A program made the position numbers and the translations under genes. Below, piece after piece: positions 36,193-47,639 of a stretch of 64,000 nt of DNA. The notes beneath the pieces were generated by a model that had not been told where the DNA came from, did not search any database, and saw nothing but the letters and a program-made list of their open reading frames with translations. The DNA is from Hofstenia miamia (Eukaryota; Xenacoelomorpha; Acoela). Each line of letters opens with the position of its first letter. The first letter of the stretch is position 1. Location: the NCBI GenBank assembly GCA_004352715.1, contig SCFE01000059.1, forward strand, positions 1,765,338 to 1,829,337. The letters run 5' to 3'.

Positions 36193-36956
36193 TTCAGTGC
36201 ATTGTAAGCTGATGTATCCATAATAGTAATGCATTAATTCATCCATCCAGAATTACTTGTGCTTCCATGTTGAATTAACCATTCTAAACACGTAAAATGT
36301 TTGTAAATAGGTAAACAAAGCTAGTTAATAGCGTATTATTCAAACGCAAAAAATCCAAGTGCATGGTAATTAGAAGACAAGTCACTAAGAATTTTGAGAA
36401 ACAAACGTCATTTAAGTAGGCTGATGTATCCATAATAGTAATTCATTAATTCACCCATCCAAAATTACCTGTGCGCCCAAAACACTTTCATTTCTACACG
36501 ACAAATAAGAGATTTGATAAAAGTAATCATTGATTCGTTTGTAAGGTTTCCTTCTGTAAAGCCAATGTTATGAAAATTGCGTTTGTACCAGTTGAATGTG
36601 TTTGGATATGATGAGGGAAACAATCAAAATTTTCCTTTGATTTACGTACTGTGATAATGTATATTTTGTTATACAACAAATGAAAAGTACTTTAATATAG
36701 TAAATGTTGTTGTAAGCATTTCATGCAATTCAAAAAGCGTTAGATTTCAAACAAGGCGTCATGGTTGATAAAACACTTTGTCGTTGATTTTAATTCTAAG
36801 TTTTGACTAAGATTCGCATTGTATAAACAAATCCTACATTTTCTTTCATATAATTTATTCTTCGTATTTGATCAATCATATCTGATGTGCAATTACCTCT
36901 ATATTTAATTTTAAAAGTGTATTCAAAATAATTCGTATATTTTCGTGTATTGTTGT
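36193..36956. other. Spacer with a 56-bp direct repeat
   Basis: About 56 bases starting GCTGATGTATCCATAATAG occur near 36205-36260 and again at 36419-36475. The rest, to 36956, may be the 3' continuation of the Penelope-like relic. Confidence 0.5.
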
Positions 36957-37420
36957 TCAATATTTCGTTCTTGTTTCTTTCATAAATTTGATAATAAAAT
37001 TTCTTGGATATTCGTTCTTCTTCAGATTCGACTTTAATTTGATTCCTTCTTGGTTTATGATGTCATGAAAACTTGAGACATCAAAAATTCGATGTATTGC
37101 TTCTTTAATTAGTGCTATTTCTCTTATTGTATTTAGTTTTGTTTGCACCAATTCTGCATCTTCCTCATTATTTACTATAGCATATATATCGCCAATATAT
37201 CTTTCATAAAAATGAAAACTGATGCTATTTGATGGATAATGTTTCTCAATACAGTTTAAATAGATGTAAACTAGGGCTGGGCTTAAGTAAGTACCCATAG
37301 CTAAACCATCTAGTAAAATTCTCCCTTAAATTCCATTAATGAATTTTTAACGTCTTTGTTGTTTCGTAATTTAGATCGTAAATCATTGTCTTTGCTTCCT
37401 ACAATTTCTATTATTGTATT
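36957..37420 (-). pseudogene. Penelope-like reverse transcriptase fragment, YIGD at the catalytic site
   Basis: On -, 36957-37298 reads MGTYLSPALVYIYL and RYIGDIYAIV, matching the M-G-S-P-L-S-P and R-Y-V-D-D-I-F-A-I motifs of Penelope-like RTs, then LNTIREIALIKEAIHRIF. The first catalytic aspartate is replaced by G. Upstream (37299-37420) the frame is shifted but continues into DGLAMG and SKLRNNKDVKNSLMEF. Confidence 0.65.
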
Positions 37421-37424
37421 ATTG

Positions 37425-37600
37425 TAATAATGAAAAAGATGCAGAATTGATAATAACAAAACAAAATACAATAAGAGAAATAGCACTAATTAAAGAAGCA
37501 ATACATCGAATTTTTGATGTGTGAAGTTCTTATGACATCATAAACCAAGAAGTAATCAAATTAAAGTCGAAGCTAAAGAAAAACGATATTCAAGTAATTT
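37425..37600 (+). pseudogene. Inverted copy of the Penelope-like RT fragment
   Basis: The + strand repeats the sequence found on - at about 36990-37165 (NTIREIALIKEAIHRIFDV, then a TGA, then DIINQEVIKLKSKLKKN). Together they form a broken palindrome, as at 1.3-1.8 kb. Confidence 0.65.
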
Positions 37601-38079
37601 TAATAAAAAATTTATTATTGAACCATATATAGTCGCAAACATTGAATTATGATAAACATATCAACAGTTATTTTTCGTTGTATGCACGTAAACTAACGCA
37701 GGTTTAACGGTTTTTGAGGTATAAAATTGGTTTTGAGAGAAGAATGGACGAAACCCAAAAATTATTTTCCCAACTAAATAAATTTGAAAAAACATTTGTT
37801 TAAAACATGGCAACCCTGCACATTGTAGACTGCTGTTGTGCTAAACAATATTGAAAAATATAAATAAGATTGAGCAAACTATGAGAAAACAAATAATATT
37901 CAACGCAAGAAAATCTAAAAAGTCAAAGATAGATGATAGTCAATTAAAACCAAGTAAAACATTGTATTAAAACCACGCACATCAATAAAAGTTGTTACTG
38001 AAAACTGAAAAATTATAACAATAAAATACTTAATAAAATAATGCTAGCACCAGAGGAAAAAGACTAAATTCCATTTAAT
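37601..38079. other. 3' flank of MCFD2-like copy B
   Basis: AT-rich. No gene recognised. Likely 3' UTR and intergenic. Confidence 0.45.
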
Positions 38080-38142
38080 TTAACGATCGACCATGCTCTG
38101 TTTGAATTCATAATAATCGATATATCCATCAAGGTTTTTATC
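38080..38142 (-). CDS. MCFD2-like copy B exon 4 (EF-hand 2)
   Basis: It is preceded by TTTTAG. It encodes DKNLDGYIDYYEFKQSMVDR then TAA. All five side-chain loop ligands are present. Confidence 0.9.
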   Translation of the reverse strand, partial: DKNLDGYIDYYEFKQSMVDR

Positions 38143-38237
38143 CTAAAATATAACAAAATAAAACAAATTAGAGATAAAATTAGATACATTTAGAAATAAC
38201 TATCGAAATTAAGTTGCAAAATGCTAACTCTATATAT

Positions 38238-38860
38238 ACGAGGGTAAGTCAACTATTATCCGCAATGCAGTTATATTTCTTGTTATGTTGGTAGTAGTGT
38301 CGTGAAGCGTAGATGGCGGGGTTTTGTTATGCCTGCACAGGTTAGACGCTACTAGGTCAGTTCTATTGTGGCTGTCATGCCGTTAACCATGGCTGCTCCA
38401 CTTTCTGTTTGCACCAAAGAAAAGCAACATTCAGTGATTCGTTTTTTGTGGTTAGAAGATGTACCAGGGGCCGAAATTCATCGAAGACTTTCTGTAAAGT
38501 ATGTTGTCTCAACGAAGTACTTATGAATAGATTGAAAAATTCAGAAATGGTCGTATGAGTGTTACGCATGACGAAGGAGCCAGACCATCAGTTACCGTCA
38601 CAAATGAGGAAAACATTGAACGTGTTCGTGAAATGATTTTGTCAGACAGACGGGTAAAGTGGCTTATTGTCTGCAAATAAGTGATGGTTCTGCCTACGAA
38701 ATCATCCACAACAGATTTGAGTTTAATACTTGTTTGATCTGCTCAAACAGGCATTAAGATGCCGTAGATTTACCTCGGATGAAGTAGTAAAAGAAGCGGT
38801 GCATTCCTGGCTTGTAGCTCAACCAAAAACTTTTTTTGAAGGAATTGTTATCTTACATAT
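38238..38860 (+). pseudogene. mariner-type transposase relic, internally deleted
   Basis: An inverted-repeat-like start, CGAGGGTAAGTCAACTATTA, precedes a frame from ATG 38389: VCTKEKQHSVIRFLWLEDVP then GAEIHRRLS, the helix-turn-helix start of SETMAR-type mariner transposases. Shifted pieces follow (VTNEENIERVREMILSDRR, ISDGSAYEIIHNR), and then a jump to the C-terminal end (VKEAVHSWLVAQPKTFF). The catalytic core is deleted. It lies in intron 3 of copy B, opposite strand. Confidence 0.75.
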
Positions 38861-39035
38861 ATAACTATTACCATTTTAATGAATTTATCTGTATTTCTTT
38901 GGCATTTTGCGGAAAGTATACATAGCGTATCTATAATTAAAATCGGGCAATTCTTGGGTGATATTGTAAAGACTAAAAACACAGAAACATTATTCAGTAA
39001 AACAATTTTTTTCAATAAATAATGACATCAATATA

Positions 39036-40079
39036 ATATATATATATATTGAAAATGTAAAATATGCAAGGTGTGTACACACTTATGTAACATACTATAT
39101 ATACAGCTCTTGACTTAGACATAATATTGATTTTGTTAATATTTTTTCACATAATTGACGTTTAAAAGGGAATAAGACACTTATATTCAAGCAAAAACAT
39201 CATACAGGCATTATACAAGATACAGAAATGTTTAATGTTAAATACTTCGTGGCCTTGCCACCATTATTCAGTACGGTGACTACTTGCCTGGGCATACTTT
39301 CTGCCAGCGTTTTGCACATATCAACGGTGATTTCAGTGCACCATACTTTCTTAATAATCTCCACAAGTTCATTGTAGCTGCCTGGGTTGTGCGCGGCGAC
39401 TTTAGACTTAACAACAGCCCACAAATTCTCAATTGGGTTGAGGTCTGGGCTATTTCCTGGCCAAGGAGCCAAGACCTCGATTTTTTCGGATTTCAGCCAA
39501 TTCTTCACACAGCGGGCTTGGTTACACGGCGCGCCATCGTGCATGAATATTGTTGTCTGGCGACACCTCATCATTAGTTTTAGGCGTTCTTGCAACATCT
39601 GCATGTAATTAGCAGCCCTCATTGTCTCATTAGGCTGTAAAAACCACAGATTGCCTCGACCAGTAGCACTAAAGTTGCCCCAGACCATCACACTGAGAGT
39701 GCTTGACAGTGGGAGCAACGTACCTAGGATAAAAACGAGCACCTACCGGTCTGCGAACGACTGACGCTCCACGATAGGCGAACTGACGTAATGTCGTTTC
39801 GTCGCTAAACAACACCCGATGCCACATTTCTGCTGTATAATGCGAGACAGCGCGACAAAACACTAACCTGTCCTTGATGTTTTTCGCCGACAAAAGTGGC
39901 TTCTTTGTTGGGTGATAGGCTTTTAGGCCAAACTCGGTGCTCAATCGCTGTTGAATTGTTCTGGTGGACACCTGTGAAGGCAAGCGTGTCGAAATTGATG
40001 ATGCAGTCGGGTTGGCCACACTCGCTCTTCTTATCATCCTGTCGGTTGCTGGTGACGTGATGCGAGGGCGGCCACTTTG
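39036..40079 (-). pseudogene. Tc1-like transposase, one frameshift, cut by gap
   Basis: 39669-40037 gives the N-terminal half (STRTIQQRLSTEFGLKAYHP, VLFSDETTL with the first catalytic D). 39200-39742 gives the rest (VMVWGNFSATGRG, FMHDGAPCNQARCVKNWL with the second D, PGNSPDLNPIENLW with the E). Counting gives 35 residues between second D and E, one more than usual for Tc1. The halves are offset by a frameshift near 39,690. GTGTGTACACACTTATGTAAC near 39,070 resembles a Tc1 terminal repeat. The 5' end lies in the N gap. Confidence 0.8.
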
Positions 40080-40573
40080 NNNNNNNNNNNNNNNNNNNNN
40101 NNNNNNNNNNNNNNNNNNNNNNNNNNNNNNNNNNNNNNNNNNNNNNNNNNNNNNNNNNNNNNNNNNNNNNNNNNNNNNNNNNNNNNNNNNNNNNNNNNNN
40201 NNNNNNNNNNNNNNNNNNNNNNNNNNNNNNNNNNNNNNNNNNNNNNNNNNNNNNNNNNNNNNNNNNNNNNNNNNNNNNNNNNNNNNNNNNNNNNNNNNNN
40301 NNNNNNNNNNNNNNNNNNNNNNNNNNNNNNNNNNNNNNNNNNNNNNNNNNNNNNNNNNNNNNNNNNNNNNNNNNNNNNNNNNNNNNNNNNNNNNNNNNNN
40401 NNNNNNNNNNNNNNNNNNNNNNNNNNNNNNNNNNNNNNNNNNNNNNNNNNNNNNNNNNNNNNNNNNNNNNNNNNNNNNNNNNNNNNNNNNNNNNNNNNNN
40501 NNNNNNNNNNNNNNNNNNNNNNNNNNNNNNNNNNNNNNNNNNNNNNNNNNNNNNNNNNNNNNNNNNNNNNNNN
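40080..40573. other. Sequence gap (494 N)
   Basis: Unresolved bases. Frames drawn across it are meaningless. Confidence 1.
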
Positions 40574-40599
40574 TAGATATATATTAATCAAATTATTAC

Positions 40600-41600
40600 A
40601 TTTGAATTCGCTATCTATGTTTTGCTTTTAGACCAAGATGAAGTGTCAAGTTGAATAAAGAGCATTTTAACCGTAACGTACGCGAAGCCAGGAATATTGG
40701 AGAAGTTTATGGCAAAGATGTCATTGAATACAGTACAGCCGGTAAATGGAAGTTTTGATATTAACGACACTTCACGCTCAGGGCGAAGTTTAGATTTTGA
40801 TGTAGAGCATTTGAACACTCTCATTCACGAAAATCCGCGCTATTCAATGAGAGAATTAGCCGATATTATGGAATGTGATCATTCAACAGTCGTACGAAAT
40901 CTGAGTTCCATGGGTTTACCCATAATGCTTGGGTATAGCATTCATTTAGAGGAAAACGAAGTTCAACGCGTCGCCGTCAGCAACCTCTTTTCTTCATCTC
41001 ACCTCCAAACAGAACAGCACTAATCGAATTGTGACAGGCGATGAAAAGTGGTGCGTATACGGGAATTTCAAGCAAAGAAGTGGTCAGTCCTGAAAAAACT
41101 GCAACGCCCCATGTCAAGATGTCAAGGCTGAAGTCCATCCACGCAAAGTCCTAATCTGCGTTTGGTGGGATCAAGAAAGCATTTTGCATTACGAACTGCT
41201 TCCCAGAAATCAGACAATCACTGTTGAAATTTATTGTCAGCAGCTTCGACGCCTAGAAAAAGCAATCTAAGAAAAGCAAACAAGAATGAAACATGATATA
41301 CAGCTCTTTGACAATACCGAGGCCACATGAGTGACAAAACAAGTCTTCTAATAATTGGGAGGGGAGGCTTTGCCCTAATACCCTATACTCACTGGACCTC
41401 TCTCCCACACTCTTCCACTTGTTTCGCACGCTCTCAAACAGTCTTCGCGGGACTTCCTTCATCGATGACACAGCTCTTGAAAATTGGATCGATGATTTTT
41501 TCGACTCAATCATCAAACTATTCTAAAAGGGAAATAAAGTTCCCAGAGCGTTGGAATGAAGTGATCGTTCACCATGGAGATTACGTCATTGATTAATTAG
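40600..41600 (+). pseudogene. mariner transposase relic
   Basis: Pieces in changing frames on +: NVREARNIGEVYGKDVIEYS; 40697-41023 with SRSGRSLDFDVEHLNTLIHE and ELADIMECDHSTVVRNL (helix-turn-helix); then IVTGDEKW (first catalytic D), LICVWWDQES, LLPRNQTITVEIYCQQL, LFDNTEAT in place of H-D-N-A-R-P-H, and YSLDLSP (third D) followed by SFIDDTALENWIDDFF. It has several stops and shifts. It belongs to the DD34D mariner type and lies in intron 3 of copy B. Confidence 0.75.
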
Positions 41601-41904
41601 ATAAGTTGAATTTTTAAAATACTCTTGTATTCTTATTGTATTTTACATTTTAATTTTTTATTCAACATCTTTTAAAACATTATGAACTTATGCACTAACC
41701 AAATATAAAACAAATCCTACACGATTAACATTAACCAAGATAACGCTGTATGCATTGCAAAACAACAAATTAAAATGTTTCACATTGCAAGAAACTAGTC
41801 GCTCTATATGAAAACACACAGCAATCTAGCAGTCATGATTACCAAAAAATAATGTACATTGGGTAAGTGTTTCTATAGAATACATTGTTATTGATAAGTA
41901 TTAC
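41601..41904. other. Intron 3 of copy B near exon 3
   Basis: Nothing recognised. Confidence 0.5.
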
Positions 41905-41979
41905 CTGACGGCTAAGAACATCATCAACTGAAGACACAAAATGAGCAAATTCAATTCCAGAAGACTTTCCATTATTTGA
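41905..41979 (-). CDS. MCFD2-like copy B exon 3
   Basis: Seventy-five bases in phase 0, between TTTTAG and GTAATA. They encode SNNGKSSGIEFAHFVSSVDD and VLSRQ. Confidence 0.85.
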
Positions 41980-43397
41980 CTAAAATTAGAGTCACAGTAT
42001 CAAATACTATAAAGCAACAGTATCATATATTCGAAAAATGTAAGCAAAAAGGCATGCCTTTTCGAAAAGTAGGTTTAATACACGTTTTCAATTTTACAAA
42101 TAATTGGGAATAATTCAATTTATCAATAAACTTCCAACAAACGTGATCAGGGTTTGTAATCACAGTTCCTCAATACTTGCTGAGTTGCTCTATATTGTTT
42201 ACATTTACTTGCTAAAAATTGTAACATTTTAGATATATTTTTCAAAATCACTACAGGCTAATTTCAAGTGCAGTTTACTTCAAATCGCAAAAAGGGAAAA
42301 TGTGACAACAATTTTTAAGATGGTAGCGAATTGTAGATTGATTTTCTTAAATGGTCAAATACAAGTTCTGATAGCATACCAGCAAATCTGAACATTCTCT
42401 GTTGCTAGGCATTTAATACCAATGAAAATGATGGAATGCGTATAAACACTTTCAATAAATCTTACCTCTCAATATTTCTAAAGCTTCGGAATACATTCTT
42501 AGGAAAAATTTGTGAATATAATAAACTTTTCCCATTGATGTCAATTTTATTGATATAATTTTTTAGCATACGTATTCATAGAGATATTTCTAGGGGAACA
42601 TTTTACAGCGAAAATATAATCTGATGAAAAATTTATAAGAAATTTGAATTCACCATACACATTTGGATCCTAGTGCAAAAGATGTAACATTAATAATTGA
42701 AAAAATAATGGTGTCTCAATACAGCACAGTACTTCTCTTTTCATTATATTAGTAGTAGCATTGATATTATTGCATTTGTAAATTGTGCACATGCCTAGGA
42801 AGTGGTGTTTATAATCAAGTAAAATTATAATGTAAATTGAAAGCCAGTTGACGATTTTTAGTTGCCTCAAACATAATGATGAACAATAACATAGGATAAA
42901 CGCTTTACCAAATATTATAATATTTGTAGAGTATATAATATTTTTAAACATAATACATACATGGTAATTGTACGAACAAACTAGTATTGATTTAGGCAAT
43001 GTCTCTTAATTTTAAAAGCCCACACAATCGATGGGAGCTTATGAAAAGCCTCAGCCATTATTTTTATTAAAATTTTTTGCAAAGCGATGTTTTACAAATG
43101 AAATTTCCAGCATTGTTGTCATCATCCCTCTGTTAAAAATTAAACGCCACACAAAACATCTACTAGCGAATTGCGAGTTTTGAGATGCATATATAATTTA
43201 TAATAAACTATACAAAATACTTCATTCGCTTTGATTCAATAACTTGTCGCTTTCTCAGTTTGAAGGTACATTTTACAAAACGGAATTGCCATATTGGGCA
43301 ATTTGCAATGAAATCAAGTTACTCTGCAAAATTTTAATCTGTCAATCAAAAGATGTAAGTGTTTATCATGTTAATAAATGAATAGGATTTGACTTAC
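41980..43397. other. Intron 2 of copy B
   Basis: AT-rich. Nothing recognised on either strand. Confidence 0.5.
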
Positions 43398-43554
43398 ATG
43401 CGTCATTTCCTTGAAGGCATGCAGCAATTCCAGGCCATCGATCATGAGATTTTTGTCTGTGTCGTGTAAATAAAAGTAGTTGAATGCTCGTTCGTCTGGA
43501 GACATGTCGTCCTTGTTCAAGGAGGCAATGTGTTCCAAGTGTGCACGTATATGC
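43398..43554 (-). CDS. MCFD2-like copy B exon 2 (EF-hand 1)
   Basis: 157 bases between TTTAG and GTAAGT. They encode HIRAHLEHIASLNKDDMSPD, then ERAFNYFYLH and the complete loop DTDKNLMIDGLE, then LLHAFKEMTH. Confidence 0.9.
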
Positions 43555-43693
43555 CTAAATAATAGAATTCGTTGATTATAGATTAAAGTAAAATGACAAA
43601 AACCATGCACATTTGAAATGTGTATTGTACATGCCAATTCAGTTACCATGTATTCATTTTCTATTTCTAAAAAGTAATTAAAAATTAATTACG

Positions 43694-43838
43694 CCTCTTC
43701 ATTTGCCAATTTTCCCTCCATTATTTCACTAGCACGTTCTCGAAATTCTTTAGCTGTCATGGGTTTTCCATCGTGATCATAATGACATGAGATTCCAGAA
43801 AACAATAAAACAACTATCAATAAGTAAGGCACTTGCAT
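43694..43838 (-). CDS. MCFD2-like copy B exon 1 (signal peptide, frameshifted)
   Basis: The ATG at 43836-43838 opens MQVPYLLIVVLLFL, then runs out of the frame that encodes CHYDHDGKPMTAKEFRERAS and MEGKLANEE before the GTAATT donor. It is 145 bases where 146 would keep the phase. TTTTTTAG stands three bases upstream of the ATG, as in copy A. Confidence 0.75.
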
Positions 43839-43841
43839 AAT

Positions 43842-45908
43842 CTAAAAAATATAAACTGTTTAGATATACAAATATTTCATAGGTCTTGAATGAATTTTTA
43901 GTTTTCTTATTGAATTTGGGTTCTAAATTATGACGTTTGTAATAAATACTAACATGCTAAAAACACGTTTCATAAGAAATTATTCAAGTAGATGCTTCTT
44001 TTTAAAAACCATTGCCTTTGAGCGCACATAGTTCTGACTAACGATATGAACAATGCTCTTAGAAACGACAATAAAAAATTGCTCACAATACAGAACCATA
44101 GACTAACCAATTGTTCAAATCCAATTGCATTTAAATCAAAGGCAGTCCAAAAAATCTAGAATCGTAACAATCATTCAATGATTAATTAGAGGAAAACGAG
44201 CATAGCAAGAAAACAAAAACATATTGGGATATGGCGTGAATAGGCTTCAACAAGACGTACACAAACGCTTGTAGCAGTAAGATAAAAAGCTCTCCCATAT
44301 CTAATTACCAAGAAAAGAAGAACAGAAATGTTGGAAAAGAAGTTTGACCAAAAACTTTCTTTTAAAAAGTTTTTGTGGTTCCCAGTTGCGATCGACTTAG
44401 TGTTCAAATGTAGCAATCATGTCATATCTGTTGTTATAAATACGAAGACAAGCGCATTTCATTTATAAAATTTAAGTGAAAAAATATGTTCAATATCATT
44501 TTTCAAAACACCAGCGGCTCAAATATTGCGGATGGGAAAGCTGTTTAAGTGGATGATCTAAAAATGTCATAACTACAACTACAAGAGATGTCAAAGCTGA
44601 GTTTATAAAAATAAATGTCTTGTAAACCAATAATCAAGTAAAATGATGAAGCATTTATAATTCTCTGTAATACTCGTCAAAATGTACTGCATGATATAAC
44701 GCTATTAATAAAAAATTAATGAAACAGTGTTTCCCAAACTTGAAATGGTGATGAAGTCTTAAGGAACATCACTGTCATATCACGTATTAAACAGGATGAA
44801 CAAAATAAATATGCGTTGTGTAGTTTGTATTAATCACACTCACTTCAATATGCTTGTCTCTAAGACAGATGCGTGCTTGCGCATCACTCAAATACTTAAT
44901 TATTCGGTCACTAGTAATGCATGATAATGCAGTGTATGATTTTCATTGCGGAATCGCATGGGTACCTTATGGAACCACGGTTGAGAAGTGCCGCTTCTTA
45001 AAAAAGAGAGACAGCAGATTTAAAAATATGATAAATCAGCTGTTTATTTTTAATATAAATATGAGAAAAACACTAGCACAAAGAAGCAGTCAAAAATATG
45101 TACGACTATATAATAAAATGCCTTGGTGTATGGTATTAGCACTTTCTTGAAATTAGGGTATTCTACATGGACTAACAAAATTATTAAAATTTTTATTATT
45201 AATTAATAACAAAAGAAGGTATAAATGTGAGAAATATGGTGATACTATAATTGCACTAGTGTTATAATTAGCAGTGCATTGTTAAAGTAAACGTGCTTCC
45301 AACAATATGGCAACATTAAAGTCTTAAGAGTTCTTGACAACATACGAACAATTCAATGCTATGTGCATACGGTAAACAAAAACGAAACGTAACACATGTT
45401 ATCAAGAAGTAAATTTGCTTTGAGAAGATGCAAACGTATTTCTTTACGTAGTATATCAGTAGCTAAATAATTAAAAACTCACTTTTGCAATTCAAAACGT
45501 GGTAAACATTCACACTTAGAATTATTAAAATTTAGTTCACCACTTAATAATTTAGCCGGAAGTTGCTGAGTACACATTCAAATAGACTAACAAATCGAAA
45601 GCTCCATTTACATTCAATTACAATATCGAAAAAAGAAACAAACGTGGTTATTCTAGTCAAAAATTTAAATTACAAGTGTCATAAAAGTTATCATCGCAGG
45701 GGAGCCTACAAATAAACAGTGAAAATGTTTTCAAAAATTAGAATATCCAAGAGGATTTTGGTAAAGCTAAAGAAAATTATTAAAGAATTTTATGCTTATC
45801 AGTTTTAGCCAATAAAATAGCGCTTAAAAATACAAGTACATCATTTGCAAATACCAATAGGTTATAAATTTCTATAATAACAAACACTAAAAATTATTTT
45901 AGTTATTT

Positions 45909-45951
<43 letters not shown>

Positions 45952-46365
45952 ATACATACATTCCGCACTTGTATGCTTTTGTATATATCCTAGAAATATT
46001 CCACAATATGTAATTTTTGTTTGCTAGACAGGCAAAATTTAATAGTCTGTTAGAAAATTTTTTTGAGCATAAAGTGCATGTATTTCATGGCCCCAAGAAA
46101 ATTAAATTTTGGAATTTATACGAATCCTCCCCTGTCAATAAATTTAGTTATAGTTGTAAGTGAATAGACCGGGGTGTACAAAGAGCGGAAAATTGCATTT
46201 CCACAATTTGTGAAAATTAGGAAATTTTTCAAATTTTCAAAATATGTGCTATTGAAAAATATCACATTTTTTAAGGTGTTATAACAAAAAAGTTTCCAAA
46301 CGGCATTCCCGCGCTCTGCGTGAACAGCCAAAATCGCAGTTTTGCAATACAAAGCGCGGAATATA
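43842..46365. other. Upstream of copy B, non-coding
   Basis: AT-rich sequence with a (TA)n run at about 45912-45949. It should hold the promoter and untranslated exon of copy B, not placed. 46110-46360 has GC-richer inverted bits (GCGCTCTGCG and AAAGCGCGG) that may be a MITE remnant. Confidence 0.4.
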
Positions 46366-47639
46366 CAGGGTGGGACAAAAGTAACCTTACCCAAACAGAA
46401 TTCTTAATAGAAAGTTTTAATGCACAATACATGAGAAAAACATTACCAATGATTCTCGAAGTGTCTTCCATTTTCTTGGATGCATAGGTCACACCTTTTA
46501 GTAACAGTGTGACAAATGTCAGACAAAAGATTTTTATCTGCATTGAGATCGTTGAATTCCTGAATAATGTAATCACGAAGATTGGCCATTGTTTGAGGTC
46601 TCCTTCGATAGACTCTTTCCTTTAAAATACCCCATAGTGCAAAGTCACATGGGGTGATGTCGGGAGAACGCAGAGGCCAATAAATTGTTCCTCTTCTGCC
46701 AATCCAGGTTTGAAATGTCTCATCAAGAAAGTTGCGGACTTTCCTCGAAAAATGTGCGGGAGCTCCATCCTGCATCCAAATGTTATTTGCATCTGGATCA
46801 ATACGAGGCATTACGAAATTTACAAGCATATTCAGATAATTTTGCCCATTTACGATGTCATCAAAAAATAAGGCCCAATAAGGAATGTCGATGATATGTC
46901 TCCCCATACACAAACACCTTGATATTGTGCTTTTTACTGTCATCAATAAGATGAGGGTTATCAATCGAATAATGAACACAGTTATGCCTATTAACGGCAC
47001 CATGCAAGTGAAATGTCGCTTCATCTGTTCAAATGATTTTGTCAATGACAGTGGCAGCCAGATACCATTCAATAAACTTAGTTCTCCGATCAAAGTCATC
47101 TTCAGTCAAGGAATGCAATAAACGTGGTCTCCACATTTTTAGTTTTAGATCTTTCATAATTCTTGATAAGCTTCTCCTTGACAAATTCAGTTCAAAACTG
47201 GCTCTTCGCTTGGAAGTAGCAGCATGGGCATCATAGAAAACTCGTACATTTTCTTGGTTGTCAATGCTACATGCATATAAAGGCCACTCTTTTTAACAAC
47301 ATGAACCGTTACTGTCTCATCGAACTTTTTAGCAAGTTCATACATTGCCTGTCTGGAAGGTACCACTGCATTTGGAAAGATTTGCTTAAATTTATTCTGA
47401 ACTTTATGCGAATCCTTTTCTTTCAGTCATTCTTCAAGAATTAAGATCCTCTGCTCTACTGTGAACGGCATTGCAACTCAATTAATCAATGCACAGTTAT
47501 TAAAACTTTCGATTAATAAACCATCTATGATTGTAAAATGAAATGACGCTCTTAGCCGATGGAATATAATTAGTCTAGATAAACAAAATATATATTGTAG
47601 TGCTAATACCTTTTACTAATGATTTGGGTAAGGTTACTT
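46366..47639 (-). mobile_element. Tc1/mariner-superfamily element with truncated right end
   Basis: The left end CAGGGTGGGACAAAAGTAAC continues CTTACCCAAA. The right end TTTGGGTAAGGTTACTT (47623-47639) is its complement but stops short and runs into a TATATA tract, so the outer 14 or so bases are lost. It encloses a transposase relic on -. Confidence 0.75.
46443..47490 (-). pseudogene. Transposase of the Tc1/mariner superfamily (DDxD type)
   Basis: 46443-47099 reads QNYLNMLVNFVMPRI, WMQDGAPAHFSRKVRNFL (catalytic D), WIGRRGTIYWPLRSPDITP (third D), CDFALWGILKERVYRRRP. By my count 35 residues separate these two aspartates. Upstream, shifted pieces carry the N-terminal part (VEQRILILEE, FPNAVVPSRQAMYELAKKFD). 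Stops and shifts mark it as dead. Confidence 0.75.

Larger units (their letters stand above)
38080..43841 (-). pseudogene. MCFD2/CGREF1-like secreted EF-hand gene, copy B (frameshift in exon 1)
   Basis: Four coding exons in 5.8 kb, with introns of 139, 1,418 and 3,762 bp and consensus donors (GTAATT, GTAAGT, GTAATA). Both EF-hand loops are complete: DTDKNLMIDGLE and DKNLDGYIDYYE. That is the arrangement of MCFD2, which works in the ER-Golgi lumen with LMAN1. Exon 1 starts MQVPYLLIVVLL but has three T where copy A has four, plus a 3-base insertion, so the signal-peptide frame does not join the HYDHDGKPMTAKEFRERA frame. The alternative upstream frame gives DYASALLIDSCFIVSG, a poor signal peptide. 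A homopolymer error in the assembly is an equally good explanation. Intron 3 holds three transposon relics. I call it a pseudogene only because of the frameshift; the rest looks functional. Confidence 0.7.

Noticed and set aside
39964-40631. Reading frames across the 494-N gap
   Set aside because: Mostly N. The short flanks belong to a Tc1 and a mariner relic.
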